From NCBI GenBank assembly GCA_942493325.1, contig OW818689.1, positions 2,666,001 through 2,730,000 of the forward strand: a DNA stretch of 64,000 nucleotides, read 5' to 3'. Below, in pieces: positions 44,834 through 54,459 of the stretch. This DNA comes from JAAFHB01 sp942493325 (lineage in GTDB: Bacteria; Bacteroidota; Bacteroidia; Bacteroidales; Prolixibacteraceae). Each line of letters opens with the position of its first letter. Within the stretch, counting starts at the first letter, position 1. The translations under genes and the position numbers were made by a program. The notes beneath the pieces were generated by a model, which saw only the letters and a program-made list of their open reading frames with translations, did no database searches and was not told the DNA's origin.

Positions 44834-45729
44834 CATGATGAATGAATTTTTGTCAGCCGGTCGCACAGGTCTTTCAACCCTTCAGGGGTATCGCCGCCAG
44901 GTTGTTCAATGGTTGTCCAGTTATTGTAGCTGATATCATCGAGGGCCTTCATTACCAGAGGCCAGTTTACATCACCTTCGAGCAGTTTTACCCCAAAACC
45001 GGCACCTTTGCCCTTGGTATCAGCAATCTTACGACTGTATTCCTTAATGTGAACCTTCGCTATACGGGGCCCAAGAATTTTTATCCATTGTTCGGGCCAT
45101 CCGAATGCGAGGATATTGCCGCAATCAAAATAGGAAGCCACCATACTGCTTTTAAACTGATCAACGTAATAAGCAGCCTCAACGGGACTCAGCAGGAAAT
45201 TATTCCATACATTTTCGATCGCTATTTTAACATTCAATTGTTCGGCAAGAGGAATCATTTTTTTGATCTCTTCGGTTGTGCGTTTCCAGCAATCGTCATA
45301 ACTAACCGCTTCGCTTACGCGGCCCGGAACGAGCAGTACCGTATCGGCACCATAAGCTTTGGCATCTTCGAGACCCAGCTTAAGCGCTTCAATACCCTGG
45401 TCGCGTACCGAAGCATCCGGATCAGATAAAAGTAATTTCCAATGCAATGCACAGCAGACACTCGGAATGATTAAACCGGTGGCATCACGCGCCTTTAAAA
45501 CTTCATTCCTGTCGAGGTGACTCATTACTTCCACGCCATCAAAACCTGCCTTTTTTGCGGCCTCAAATTTTTCGGCAATAGTCTTCCCGACACCAATACT
45601 GCCCCACATGATCCCTTTTTTCAGGCTGCGGCCTGCCGGTTGCCGGACAGTGGAAAAACCGTTAATGGAAGCTGCTGAAATCGCGGCGGTTGCCAAAATC
45701 GTATTCTTTGTAAATTGTCGTCTGTTCAT
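44833..45729 (-). CDS. Secreted sugar phosphate isomerase/epimerase-like TIM barrel
   Basis: A 298-residue protein with an N-terminal NRRQFTKNTILATAAISAAS export signal of twin-arginine character. The mature part is an AP_endonuc_2/xylose isomerase-like TIM barrel: GFDGVEVMSH, IAIENVWNNF (metal-ligand Glu), YFDCGN and KVHIKEY in order. Such exported isomerases accompany Gfo/Idh/MocA enzymes in sugar-oxidation gene groups. The two genes lie 42 bp apart on the same strand. The substrate is not known. Confidence 0.88.
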   Translation of the reverse strand: MNRRQFTKNTILATAAISAASINGFSTVRQPAGRSLKKGIMWGSIGVGKTIAEKFEAAKKAGFDGVEVMSHLDRNEVLKARDATGLIIPSVCCALHWKLLLSDPDASVRDQGIEALKLGLEDAKAYGADTVLLVPGRVSEAVSYDDCWKRTTEEIKKMIPLAEQLNVKIAIENVWNNFLLSPVEAAYYVDQFKSSMVASYFDCGNILAFGWPEQWIKILGPRIAKVHIKEYSRKIADTKGKGAGFGVKLLEGDVNWPLVMKALDDISYNNWTTIEQPGGDTPEGLKDLCDRLTKIHSS

Positions 45730-45771
45730 ACCTTAATCAAATAAATATGCATGACAAAATATCGGATTCAC

Positions 45772-47124
45772 TTAAGTTAATTTTGCTTCCACACCTATAA
45801 CCGGTACAGTTTCGGGAATATTTGGTACGGGTCCCATGGCATAACTCCGCGGACCGAGTGTGAGGTCCGAATTCAACATCTCATCCCAGGTTACATCTTT
45901 GCCGGTATAGGCCGACATGCGCCCCATGATAGTGATCAGTGTCGAATTTACCTGGGCTTCCGCATCACTTATCGTCTTTCCCGTCCTGATCGCGGTTACC
46001 AGGTTTATATGTTCCTGGACATAGGGATCTTTAACTTTCCAGGTAAGGTCTGTATCTCCTTCTTTTGGATGCTCGTATTTCCATACTGGATTTCCTTTCA
46101 GATCAAAAAGAGCACCACTACAGTCGGCATAACCCTTAGTTCCCGTTATTAGTTCCTTTTTCAGGTTACTGCAACCGCTAATCTGGCGCGCTGCACAATG
46201 GGTATGCATTCCTGTATCATATACATATTCAATGCTAAAAAAGTCGTATTGATCACCTGTCATCCGGCGTTGCCTGCCACCCCACCCTATCGCTTTTACG
46301 GGGATTTTATCCACGAACCAGTTCATCACATCTACTTCATGGATAAACTGTTCAACAATATGATCACCGGACAACCAGGTAAAATTAACCCAGTTACGCA
46401 GCATATATTCCATGTCGCTCCATTCAGGCTGCCGGTTTTTAGCCCACAGCGATCCGCCGTTACGAATAATATTTGCCCCGACAATTTCTCCAATTTCGCC
46501 ATTTGCAACTCTTCGGTAAGTTTCCATATAATCCTTCTGTACGCGGCGGATTGTTCCGCTGACCATACATAAACCCATCTGCGCAGCTTTTTTTGAGGAT
46601 ATTAGTACCGAACGGGCACCAACTGGATCTACGGCAACCGGTTTCTCCATAAAGACATGTTTCCCCGCATTCACGGCTGCTTCAACATGCAATGGTCTGA
46701 AGTGCGGAGGTGTACAAAGCAAAACAACATCAACTCCTGAGTCAATTACTTTCTGATAATTATCGAAACCTGTAAAACATTTGGTATCATCGATTTCCAC
46801 ATTCCGCTGCTTTTTCAGTGTTGCACGGCAGGCATCGAGTTTATCCTGAAAGACATCACCCAGGGCGACAATCTGCAGATTAGGACCTGCATCCAGAAAA
46901 TTAACAGCGGCTCCTGTTCCTCTTCCGCCGCAACCAATAAGTCCGGCCTTTAATACTCTTCCGTCCGGTGCCGCGTTAAGTAACTCCGGCAACTTTACTT
47001 CAGCACCTTTCTTTTCGCTGCCTATACACGAGGCCAGTAGTCCGGCAGATCCCAAAGTACCTATTGTACCCAATGCAGTATTGGATAAAAATTTACGCCT
47101 GCTTAATTCATTTTTGTTTTCCAT
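45772..47124 (-). CDS. Secreted Gfo/Idh/MocA family oxidoreductase
   Basis: A 450-residue NAD(P)-binding enzyme with a twin-arginine signal (SRRKFLSNTALG) ending in LLASC, so it may be a Tat-exported lipoprotein. The Rossmann motif is GLIGCGGRGTG near residues 61-71, and the catalytic EKPVAV segment lies near residue 159. A later VHWFVDK/HEVDVMNWF part is typical of the C-terminal domain. Exported members oxidise sugars, for example at C3. It is first in the pair with the TIM-barrel gene. Confidence 0.92.
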   Translation of the reverse strand: MENKNELSRRKFLSNTALGTIGTLGSAGLLASCIGSEKKGAEVKLPELLNAAPDGRVLKAGLIGCGGRGTGAAVNFLDAGPNLQIVALGDVFQDKLDACRATLKKQRNVEIDDTKCFTGFDNYQKVIDSGVDVVLLCTPPHFRPLHVEAAVNAGKHVFMEKPVAVDPVGARSVLISSKKAAQMGLCMVSGTIRRVQKDYMETYRRVANGEIGEIVGANIIRNGGSLWAKNRQPEWSDMEYMLRNWVNFTWLSGDHIVEQFIHEVDVMNWFVDKIPVKAIGWGGRQRRMTGDQYDFFSIEYVYDTGMHTHCAARQISGCSNLKKELITGTKGYADCSGALFDLKGNPVWKYEHPKEGDTDLTWKVKDPYVQEHINLVTAIRTGKTISDAEAQVNSTLITIMGRMSAYTGKDVTWDEMLNSDLTLGPRSYAMGPVPNIPETVPVIGVEAKLT

Positions 47125-47922
47125 AACAGAGATAATTATAGTGCACTAAAAGTACGTAAATCTTATTATTAACAATGAATTTATACAAATAATTTATCCG
47201 GTTGATACTAAATCATCTTTTTTTCCGATTACGATCAGTATCGGAGCATTCTGAATTTTTCTTTGTGGTCATTGCATGCCACCTGGAAGGATAAAAAAAA
47301 GAAATAAGATTTTGTTGATAATATGCAAATTGGCAGATTTTCTCATCCTCTCATTTTCTCGTCTTCTCCCCTCGCCCTTTCTCCCAGTCACCTTGTTAGG
47401 ATTTTGAATCTTGCGGCGCATTGAACGGATGAATTTCAATCGATTATTCTTTGCGGTCATTTGCGTGCAACCTGGAAGGATTTAAAAAATGGAAATAAGG
47501 TTTTGTTTGCCTGGACAAATCTTAGGGCTATTCTGATCTGAATCTTTTTGCATGGACTAATCATAGGGGTATGCCGGTCTGAATCTTTTTGCATGGACAA
47601 ATCTTAGGGCTATTCCGACCTGAAGCTTTTTGTTTGGATTCATCTTAGGGGTAAGCCGGTCTGAATCTTTTTGTTTGGACTCATCTTAGGATTTAGGATT
47701 TAAGATTTGGTTAATTTAAATCGATTAATTTCATTCAGCCCTCCGGCAACCGGCCAAAACAACAATTAATTTAACGGTTCGACCCCGGGATATATCTAAC
47801 AAGGTTCATGAAATACCGTCTGATTTATTTTTTAGATAATCAAAATTTTTTTTTCCAATCATTTGCATTATGAATGATAAGATGTTAACTTTAAGCATGT
47901 TTAACCAAATACTTTAAAGCAT
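47125..47922. other. Long intergenic stretch with repeats
   Basis: No gene is visible. Two direct copies of a segment of about 63 bp with core TGGTCATTGCATGCCACCTG (47258-47318 and 47447-47509) flank a purine/pyrimidine-rich part. Immediately after the second copy comes a 41-bp tandem repeat, described separately. Upstream of 47923 the sequence is AT-rich and presumably holds the promoter of the DUF6261 gene. Confidence 0.7.
47510..47690. repeat. 41-bp tandem repeat, 4.4 copies
   Basis: Four complete units of exactly 41 bp (47510-47550, 47551-47591, 47592-47632, 47633-47673) and a 17-bp partial unit. Each contains TGGACxxATCxTAGGG, then ATxCCGxTCTGAATCTTTTTG. Units differ by a few bases, and units 1 and 3 versus 2 and 4 share variants (GGGCTATTC against GGGGTAxGCC), pointing to duplication of a pair. 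Confidence 0.92.
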
Positions 47923-48660
47923 ATGAAAAGCTACCTGGAACCCTTGAAAGCATCAGTTTTGACTCATATGGAATTCGGTCAGCTGATGAAAAGACTCCTG
48001 AATGATCTTTCAACAATCGATCAAACATTACTGACTGACCAGCCTTACACGGACTATTTCCGCGAACTCACTGACAAGTTGACTATTTATGAGAAAGGAC
48101 TTGCCCAGGTACGCAAAAATGAAGAAACTGAAAAAATCGCCATTGCGGATACTGTTCGCGATAAAGCAATATCTTCGTTCGCTAAAGCCCTTAAGTTATA
48201 TGCCATTTCTGACAAACCGGAAGAGATAGAAGCGAGCAGAATACTTAGGATTTTATTCAGCACTTATAAAAACCTGGCCAGATTAAGTTATGAAGCCGAG
48301 TCGATTGGCCTTGACAAGCTGGTGAATGATCTCCAAAGTGCACATTATGCTGAACAGATCGCCATATTGAATCTTGAAAGAAATGTTGACCGGATGAAAG
48401 TAACCAATGAGGATTTTAAAACAATATTTAGCAGTCGTATGGAAATTAACGCCACGACAGATTCCTATGACGTGAAGACCATCCGTGCCGAAATGCTTCA
48501 AATTTACAATGATTACATCGCGTATATTCTGGCAATGAGTAAAGCTCATATTACAACTCCGTTCAACTTAAAATTGTCATTACTGAATACTGCCCGTAAA
48601 TATTATTCCGATCTGCTTGCCCACAGGAATTCGGTTAAAGCGGTTGCTTCGAATCCATAG
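47923..48660 (+). CDS. DUF6261 family helical protein
   Basis: A 245-residue all-helical protein without signal peptide, beginning YLEPLKASVLTHMEFGQLMKR. I believe this is the DUF6261 family, which is largely confined to Bacteroidota and has no known function. Charged amphipathic helices run through its whole length. It is a single-gene unit with its own terminator. Copies of this family often stand beside tandem repeats, as here, but I cannot connect the two. Confidence 0.65.
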   Translation: MKSYLEPLKASVLTHMEFGQLMKRLLNDLSTIDQTLLTDQPYTDYFRELTDKLTIYEKGLAQVRKNEETEKIAIADTVRDKAISSFAKALKLYAISDKPEEIEASRILRILFSTYKNLARLSYEAESIGLDKLVNDLQSAHYAEQIAILNLERNVDRMKVTNEDFKTIFSSRMEINATTDSYDVKTIRAEMLQIYNDYIAYILAMSKAHITTPFNLKLSLLNTARKYYSDLLAHRNSVKAVASNP

Positions 48661-48686
48661 TTGTGAAGAGTTAGCCTATTTATAAC

Positions 48687-48726
48687 AAGCCCGCTTGTTC
48701 CTCAGAGTGAGGAGAGCGGGTTTTTG
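48687..48726 (+). terminator. Terminator after DUF6261 gene
   Basis: A stem CCCGCT...CCTC/GAGG...AGCGGG with an internal bulge and the loop AGAGT is followed by five T. It begins about 26 bp after the stop codon. Confidence 0.8.
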
Positions 48727-48859
48727 AATTCTGCCCTTCAATACTCAATCTTTTAGACGATGTTCAACGATGTTCTTTTGAACTATAATCCAAAAATGCA
48801 GGGTTCGTTAATGAATTCTTATCATTTATCAGATCATTTCCGGCTAACGCAATAATCCA

Positions 48860-48867
48860 TATCTTTG
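48860..48867 (+). promoter_or_regulatory. Candidate -7 promoter element of guaA
   Basis: TATCTTTG matches TAnnTTTG. Predicted transcription starts near 48874, 27 bp before the guaA ATG at 48901. Confidence 0.5.
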
Positions 48868-48900
48868 CGCCAAAATACAGTTCGTTTTAAATCCAATCTG

Positions 48901-50430
48901 ATGCAGGAAAAAATAATCATCCTTGACTTTGGCTCCCAATATACCCAACTGATCGGCCGTCGCGTTCGTGAACTCAATGTTTATTGCGAAATTTACCCTT
49001 TCAACCATTTTCCGGAAATGGATTCATCGGTTAAAGGAGTTATCCTTTCAGGAAGTCCTTACTCGGTTAGGGATGCAAACGGACCACGGATTGACCTGGC
49101 AAAAATCAAAGGGCAGTTTCCTTTGCTGGGAGTTTGTTACGGAGCTCAATATCTTGCTCATTTTTTTGGCGGTGAAGTAGCAGCCTCCGATTCGAGGGAA
49201 TATGGCCGAGCAAATCTCAGGGTTACTGACTCAAACAGTGTTTTATTGCAAGGGATCAGCGAGAACTCACAGGTATGGATGTCTCACGGTGATACGATAA
49301 TCAGCTTACCCGGAAATTGCAAAATAATTGCCTCAACAGGAGACGTCGAAAATGCGGCCTTCAAAATAGAGGATGAAGATACTTACGCAATACAATTTCA
49401 TCCCGAAGTTTTTCATACCACGGAGGGGACTAAAATTCTCGAAAACTTCCTGGTAAACATCTGCGGCTGTAAACAGGACTGGACTCCCGCCTCCTTTATT
49501 GAGACCACAATTCAGCAGTTGCGTGATAAAATAGGCGATGATAAGGTGGTTCTCGGACTTTCGGGTGGCGTCGATTCGTCCGTTGCAGGTGTTTTGCTCC
49601 ATAAGGCGATCGGAAAAAACCTAACCTGCATTTTTGTCGATAACGGACTTTTGCGTAAAAACGAATTTCAGGATGTACTCGATTCTTATAAAGATATGGG
49701 GTTGAATGTTGTTGGCGTCGATGCCAGCGAGCGATTCTGGAACGATCTCAAAGGAGAACGTGATCCGGAGACGAAACGTAAAATTATCGGCCGCGATTTT
49801 ATTGAAGTATTCGATATAGAAGCCCACCGGATACAGGATGTAAGGTGGCTTGCCCAGGGGACCATCTATCCCGACGTGATTGAGTCGGTTTCGGTAAATG
49901 GACCTTCTGCCACGATCAAATCGCACCATAATGTGGGTGGTCTTCCTGAGAAAATGAATTTAAAAGTTGTAGAGCCATTAAATCTTCTGTTCAAGGATGA
50001 AGTCCGTCGTGTAGGCCGCGCACTTGGAATCAAGCCTGAACTGCTCGGAAGACATCCTTTCCCGGGACCGGGTCTTGGCATCAGGATTCTGAGTGATGTT
50101 ACCCCTGAAAAAGTCAGGGTGCTTCAGGAGGCGGATGCTATTTTCATGAATGGATTGAAGGAATGGGGTCTTTATGACAAAGTATGGCAGGCAGGCGTGA
50201 TGTTACTTCCCGTGCAATCGGTAGGTGTAATGGGCGACGAACGGACTTACGAAAATGTGGTTGCCTTGCGCGCTGTGGCCTCAACTGACGGTATGACCGC
50301 CGACTGGGTACATCTCCCGTACGAATTCCTCGCCAAAATTTCGAATGACATTATCAATAAGGTACCGGGCATCAACCGTGTTGTGTATGATATCAGTTCA
50401 AAACCACCGGCAACTATTGAGTGGGAATAG
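48901..50430 (+). CDS. guaA: GMP synthase (glutamine-hydrolysing)
   Basis: A 509-residue enzyme that converts XMP to GMP with ATP and glutamine. The class I glutamine amidotransferase domain has Cys79 in LGVCYGAQ and the FHPEVFHT segment with the His/Glu pair. The synthetase domain begins with the PP-loop LGLSGGVDSSVAG near residue 220 and ends with the dimerisation part GINRVVYDISSKPPATIEWE. Length and order are standard. The ATG at 48901 is used; an upstream in-frame start would add 12 residues from the promoter region. Confidence 0.97.
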   Translation: MQEKIIILDFGSQYTQLIGRRVRELNVYCEIYPFNHFPEMDSSVKGVILSGSPYSVRDANGPRIDLAKIKGQFPLLGVCYGAQYLAHFFGGEVAASDSREYGRANLRVTDSNSVLLQGISENSQVWMSHGDTIISLPGNCKIIASTGDVENAAFKIEDEDTYAIQFHPEVFHTTEGTKILENFLVNICGCKQDWTPASFIETTIQQLRDKIGDDKVVLGLSGGVDSSVAGVLLHKAIGKNLTCIFVDNGLLRKNEFQDVLDSYKDMGLNVVGVDASERFWNDLKGERDPETKRKIIGRDFIEVFDIEAHRIQDVRWLAQGTIYPDVIESVSVNGPSATIKSHHNVGGLPEKMNLKVVEPLNLLFKDEVRRVGRALGIKPELLGRHPFPGPGLGIRILSDVTPEKVRVLQEADAIFMNGLKEWGLYDKVWQAGVMLLPVQSVGVMGDERTYENVVALRAVASTDGMTADWVHLPYEFLAKISNDIINKVPGINRVVYDISSKPPATIEWE

Positions 50431-50836
50431 GCGGTGTGGCGATGGGGCGACATGGCAACAAGGCGATGGGGCGAAGATGAGAAAATGAGAAGGTGAAAAA
50501 ATAATCGTTCCAGCTTGGTAATTTGCTAATTGGAGGAGAATTGGAAAAAGGGCGAGCACGTGAAGGTGCAGTCAAGGTGAGAAATTGAGTGACTGGGTGA
50601 CTTTCAAAATAACGGATCAAACGCCTGTTGACTCTGAGTGACCGGGTGACTTCTAAAATAACGATCAAATGCTTTTTGATTTTGCTTAATCTATAAATGC
50701 AGTCACCCGGTCACTAGCCATGAGCTGACTTTGCCCAATTTTGTATTGCAGTCACCCGGTCACTTTTGAAGCTGGGAGCAACACCTTTCTATGAAAGAAT
50801 TCGTGAAATTCGTCTTAATTCGTGAAATTCGTAACA
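50431..50836 (+). repeat. Composite intergenic repeat, locus 3
   Basis: Fills the gap between convergent guaA and the phosphoesterase gene. GATGGGGCGA-like units occupy 50438-50500. Four copies of the 15-bp motif AGTGACCGGGTGACT follow: direct at 50588-50602 (one mismatch) and 50637-50651, inverted at 50701-50715 and 50750-50764. The right end, from 50775, is GCAACACCTTTCTATGAAAG and AATTCGT iterations, ending just before the phosphoesterase stop. The order is the same as at locus 2. Confidence 0.9.
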
Positions 50837-51763
50837 CTACAACGATACACTGATTAAATGCTCACTTTGCAGGAACTTTTCACCACTCCACCGGTACGCG
50901 GATAATTGGCCTGAAACAACACAACTGTCGACACAACAGATATTTTCCTGGAAGATTGCAGGACCTTCGCCCAGACAATAGTGCCCGATGAAAACAGGTG
51001 GCTGACCGGGAGTGTAGGGTTCAAAAGTCGGAGCGATCTGCACAGGCACTGTATAATCGGGCAATATAAACTTATTCCCGAACGAAAGCTCACGAAACGT
51101 CTTATTTTCAGGCGACTCCCACCAGTTCATCCGGAACATCGTCCTGCTCATTCCCTTACTGCATTTAACGATCAGGTCATTCGGACAATGGTACTCCAGA
51201 CCTTTAAGTGTTTTATAAATTATTGTTGCTGCAGGATGATGCAGTTCGTGAATTGCTCTCAGAAAATCCTTCTTCAACCTTCCTTCCGGGAGGAAGCTCC
51301 TTAAAAAACTAATGTCACTATCATTCCAATAGGCGTGAGCGATCCTGATATGGCCCAGGTCGATAAAAAAAGGTAAGGTACGTAACCATTTCAGATGATC
51401 GCGCCATTCAGCCTGGAATCCTTTAAAGGCAGTAAGAGTACTCTGAATCTGGGTCCTGTTTCCTGCAATATGACGCGAAAGATACATCCCGGAGGAGTCC
51501 TTTATATGATATAAAATTGCGCTGTATTCGTGATTACCCAATATGGTATGAGCAAAACCTGCATCAGTCATTTGCCTTACTATCTGAAACGTTTCCCTTA
51601 TTTCAGGTCCTCTGTTGATAAAATCGCCGATGAAAATGGCTATACGTTCGGGATGTTTCCATACCCCGTTCGTTTTCACGTATCCCATCGTCTTCAGTAG
51701 TTTCTTCAAAAGCGAAGCGTATCCGTGCACATCACCAATTATATCATAATACTGCGTGCTCAT
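50837..51763 (-). CDS. Metallophosphoesterase (calcineurin-like, diadenosine-tetraphosphatase type)
   Basis: A 308-residue enzyme with the usual metal-binding order: GDVHGYASLL near residue 9, FIGDFINRGPE near 45 and LGNHEY near 78, then late histidines in IAHAYW and FIGHYC. It resembles PrpE/ApaH-type phosphatases that act on phosphoproteins or dinucleoside polyphosphates. GDFINRG replaces the more common GDxVDRG. The ATG at 51763 (MSTQYYDI) is chosen; an upstream in-frame start adds 42 residues without conservation. Confidence 0.88.
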   Translation of the reverse strand: MSTQYYDIIGDVHGYASLLKKLLKTMGYVKTNGVWKHPERIAIFIGDFINRGPEIRETFQIVRQMTDAGFAHTILGNHEYSAILYHIKDSSGMYLSRHIAGNRTQIQSTLTAFKGFQAEWRDHLKWLRTLPFFIDLGHIRIAHAYWNDSDISFLRSFLPEGRLKKDFLRAIHELHHPAATIIYKTLKGLEYHCPNDLIVKCSKGMSRTMFRMNWWESPENKTFRELSFGNKFILPDYTVPVQIAPTFEPYTPGQPPVFIGHYCLGEGPAIFQENICCVDSCVVSGQLSAYRWSGEKFLQSEHLISVSL

Positions 51764-51901
51764 ATCATTCAAAATTAGAACTATTTCGTTAACAATACCC
51801 GAATACCAGCACCAATTTAACTTTTCAGGACATAAAAAATGGCAGGACAACCACTTCAGGTTCGCCTGCCATCTTAAATACAATTCCAAATAATCAGGAG
51901 A

Positions 51902-53188
51902 TTATGCGATTACTTCTACAGGAATATTTTTGTTAACATTCTTGCTGCCGATCAAGGCATAGAACAATAAATAGGCAAGGCATATGAAGATTAACCAATA
52001 ACTTGCACTATAAGAAGTCATGTCAGCAATCTTACCCTGAAGAAGCGGTATGATTCCACCACCAGCAACCATCACCATAAAGATACCTGAAGCAGCTTCA
52101 GTATATTTTCCTAATCCTTCTACAGCAAGGTTAAAGATACCGCCCCACATCACCGAAGTACACAATCCACAGAAGATCATGAACATAATTCCAATTGGAA
52201 CCTCGGCAAGACCGAATGAAATATCAGACTGGAATACAGGCATTCTTACTGTGGTAGTTACAGGAAATAATATCGCTGCTAAAATAAAGATCAAACCAAG
52301 TAGTGAAACAGTCGCCAGCATCGCTTTACTTGAGAATCTCGAAGCAAGAGAGGCCCCGAAAATACGGCCGATCATCATTAAAAACCAATAAGTACCAACA
52401 ACAGAACCTGCCATAGTAGCATCAATCTGCAGGCCACCTTCGGCCAGATCTGACGTCATAAAAAGGTTTGCAGTACTCGGTATTCCAATTTCAATTCCAA
52501 CATATACAAAAATTGCGATCGCTCCGAAAATAAAATGACGGAATGAAAGCGGACTATGTTCATGTTTAATTTTCACTTTACCTATCAAACGAGGCTCAGG
52601 AATTTCCATGATATAAAGAACAACGAAAACAATTGCAAAGATTCCCATTGCCATGAAAAGTGCAGGATTTGCCTTGTCAATAGTACGTTCAGCAGCATTG
52701 GCACCCATTAAGTAACCAACAAGCACAGGAACGATAGTCGCTGCAACAGAGTTTAAAGATCCACCGGTCTGAATAAGCTGGTTTCCTTTTTTACCTCCGC
52801 CACCGAGGGTGTTCAACATCGGGTTTACCACAGTATTTAACATACACATAGAGAAACCTGAAATAAAAGCACCTGCCAGATAAACGATAAAACTTCCAAG
52901 CTGACCTGAAAGAAATTGCACACCAACACCTGTAAAACCAACCACCACAGCTATCAATGCTGTCTTTTTATAACCAATCCGCTCAAGTAACATTCCTGCA
53001 GGAATACCCATAAATGCATAGGCAATAAAATTAGCAAAGAAGCCTAACTGAGACAGGAAATTAGATGCTCCAAATTGTTTTGCCACAATTACCCCCATTG
53101 GACTTGGAAGTCCGGTTACAAAGGCAATCATAAAAAACAGGGCAAACATCATTGCAATAGGCAATGCATAACTCTTTTTCTGATCCAT
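51902..53188 (-). CDS. MFS sugar permease (FucP/GluP-like)
   Basis: A 428-residue transporter with 12 hydrophobic helices. The start TGLPSPMGVIVAKQFGASN and the GIPAGMLLERIGYKK loop between helices 2 and 3 fit the fucose/galactose/glucose-proton symporter branch. It begins 59 bp after galK on the same strand, so the two likely form an operon and the permease imports galactose or a related hexose. Confidence 0.88.
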   Translation of the reverse strand: MDQKKSYALPIAMMFALFFMIAFVTGLPSPMGVIVAKQFGASNFLSQLGFFANFIAYAFMGIPAGMLLERIGYKKTALIAVVVGFTGVGVQFLSGQLGSFIVYLAGAFISGFSMCMLNTVVNPMLNTLGGGGKKGNQLIQTGGSLNSVAATIVPVLVGYLMGANAAERTIDKANPALFMAMGIFAIVFVVLYIMEIPEPRLIGKVKIKHEHSPLSFRHFIFGAIAIFVYVGIEIGIPSTANLFMTSDLAEGGLQIDATMAGSVVGTYWFLMMIGRIFGASLASRFSSKAMLATVSLLGLIFILAAILFPVTTTVRMPVFQSDISFGLAEVPIGIMFMIFCGLCTSVMWGGIFNLAVEGLGKYTEAASGIFMVMVAGGGIIPLLQGKIADMTSYSASYWLIFICLAYLLFYALIGSKNVNKNIPVEVIA

Positions 53189-53247
53189 AATTTAGATAAA
53201 TTTACAATTGTTGATTAATTAATTTCAGTTGGCAATAATACAATTTT

Positions 53248-54408
53248 TTAGAATAACTTCTTAGCCCCATCACCAATTTCGGCGACATAGAATACAGGTT
53301 TCAAACCGGTTTTTTCCTCGTAGTTTTTTCCGACCTGTGCAATGAATGTATCAACAGCCTCATTTTTCACAAGGCTGACCGTACAACCGCCAAAACCGCC
53401 GCCGGTCATTCGCGTACCGATCACTCCGTCGATTTTAAGGGCTTCTTCAACCATGGTATCCAATTCAAAGCCTGTAACTTCATAATCGTCGCGCAGGGAA
53501 TCATGTGATCCTTCCATTAACTTACCAAACTGAACAAGATCTCCTGCCCTCAGAGCCCTGACGGCATCTTCAGTTCTTTTGATCTCACTAACAACGTGCC
53601 TTGCACGTTTACGAACCGTTACATTTTCAATTTTATCTTCCACTTTCAGGAAATCTTCCCATGATATCTCGCCTAAAGCAGAAATTTGCTGATATGGTTG
53701 TATTGCTTTAACGGCAGCCTTACATTCGGCAACCCTTTCGTTGTACTTACCTGAATCCAGTTTATGGGGACTATTGGTGTTGCTGATCACGATTTTAGTG
53801 CCATCGAGTATTACAGGGACCAAATCGTAAGCTAACGTATCGCAATTGAGGAAAATCGCGTGATCCTTCTGACCCATTGCAGAGACAAACTGATCCATGA
53901 TTCCGCAATTTACCAGCGCAAATTCATGCTCGGCTTTCTGACCCATTTTGGCTAGTTCAACCCTGTCGATACCGAAACCATACACATCATTGATCAGGAC
54001 ACCTGTTACCACTTCAAGAGCAGCAGATGAGGAGAGACCGGCGCCCGTCGGAACATCACCGTAGAACAACATATCGGCACCCTTGTCGAAGGTTAATCCC
54101 TTTTTCATAAACTGAGCAAAAACTCCGATGGGATAATTAACCCATTCTTTACCGATCGCCTTGTTAAGATCTTCGACCTTTACCTCTGTTTCAAAGGGCA
54201 TATTCAGAGAAGCAAACCGCACTGATTTACGATCAGTGGTGCGAACAAGACAATAGATGCCGAAACTTAGGGCACATGGAAAAACAAAACCGCCGTTATA
54301 GTCGGTATGCTCGCCTATCAGATTTACGCGACCCGGTGAGAAATAGCCACTTACATCGCCTTCACCAAATTTTTCAATAAACTTTGCTTTTAATTGTTCA
54401 ATCGTCAT
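53248..54408 (-). CDS. galK: Galactokinase
   Basis: A 386-residue GHMP kinase that makes galactose 1-phosphate from galactose and ATP. The galactokinase signature GRVNLIGEHTDYNGG lies near residues 25-39, the GHMP ATP-binding motif PTGAGLSSSAALEV near 120, and the C-terminal RMTGGGFGGCTVSL near 335. The ATG at 54408 is the family start; an open frame extends 55 codons upstream through the promoter region but is not conserved. galT and galE are not in this window, so the rest of the Leloir pathway must be elsewhere. Confidence 0.95.
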   Translation of the reverse strand: MTIEQLKAKFIEKFGEGDVSGYFSPGRVNLIGEHTDYNGGFVFPCALSFGIYCLVRTTDRKSVRFASLNMPFETEVKVEDLNKAIGKEWVNYPIGVFAQFMKKGLTFDKGADMLFYGDVPTGAGLSSSAALEVVTGVLINDVYGFGIDRVELAKMGQKAEHEFALVNCGIMDQFVSAMGQKDHAIFLNCDTLAYDLVPVILDGTKIVISNTNSPHKLDSGKYNERVAECKAAVKAIQPYQQISALGEISWEDFLKVEDKIENVTVRKRARHVVSEIKRTEDAVRALRAGDLVQFGKLMEGSHDSLRDDYEVTGFELDTMVEEALKIDGVIGTRMTGGGFGGCTVSLVKNEAVDTFIAQVGKNYEEKTGLKPVFYVAEIGDGAKKLF

Positions 54409-54451
54409 ATCTATAAAAATTAGAGTATTAACTGGTAGGTACTGGTAGGGG

Positions 54452-54459
54452 CAAATGTA
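54452..54459 (-). promoter_or_regulatory. Candidate -7 promoter element of galK
   Basis: Minus-strand TACATTTG matches TAnnTTTG, 43 bp upstream of the galK start. A 10-bp direct repeat (ACTGGTAGGT, ACTGGTAGGG) lies in the predicted leader. Confidence 0.45.

Noticed and set aside
44842..45429. Open frame of 195 codons on the plus strand
   Set aside because: Antisense to the TIM-barrel gene, which has clear motifs; no recognisable protein.
47510..47690. Possible CRISPR array
   Set aside because: Units are directly adjacent with no unique spacers, vary in sequence and have no cas genes nearby.
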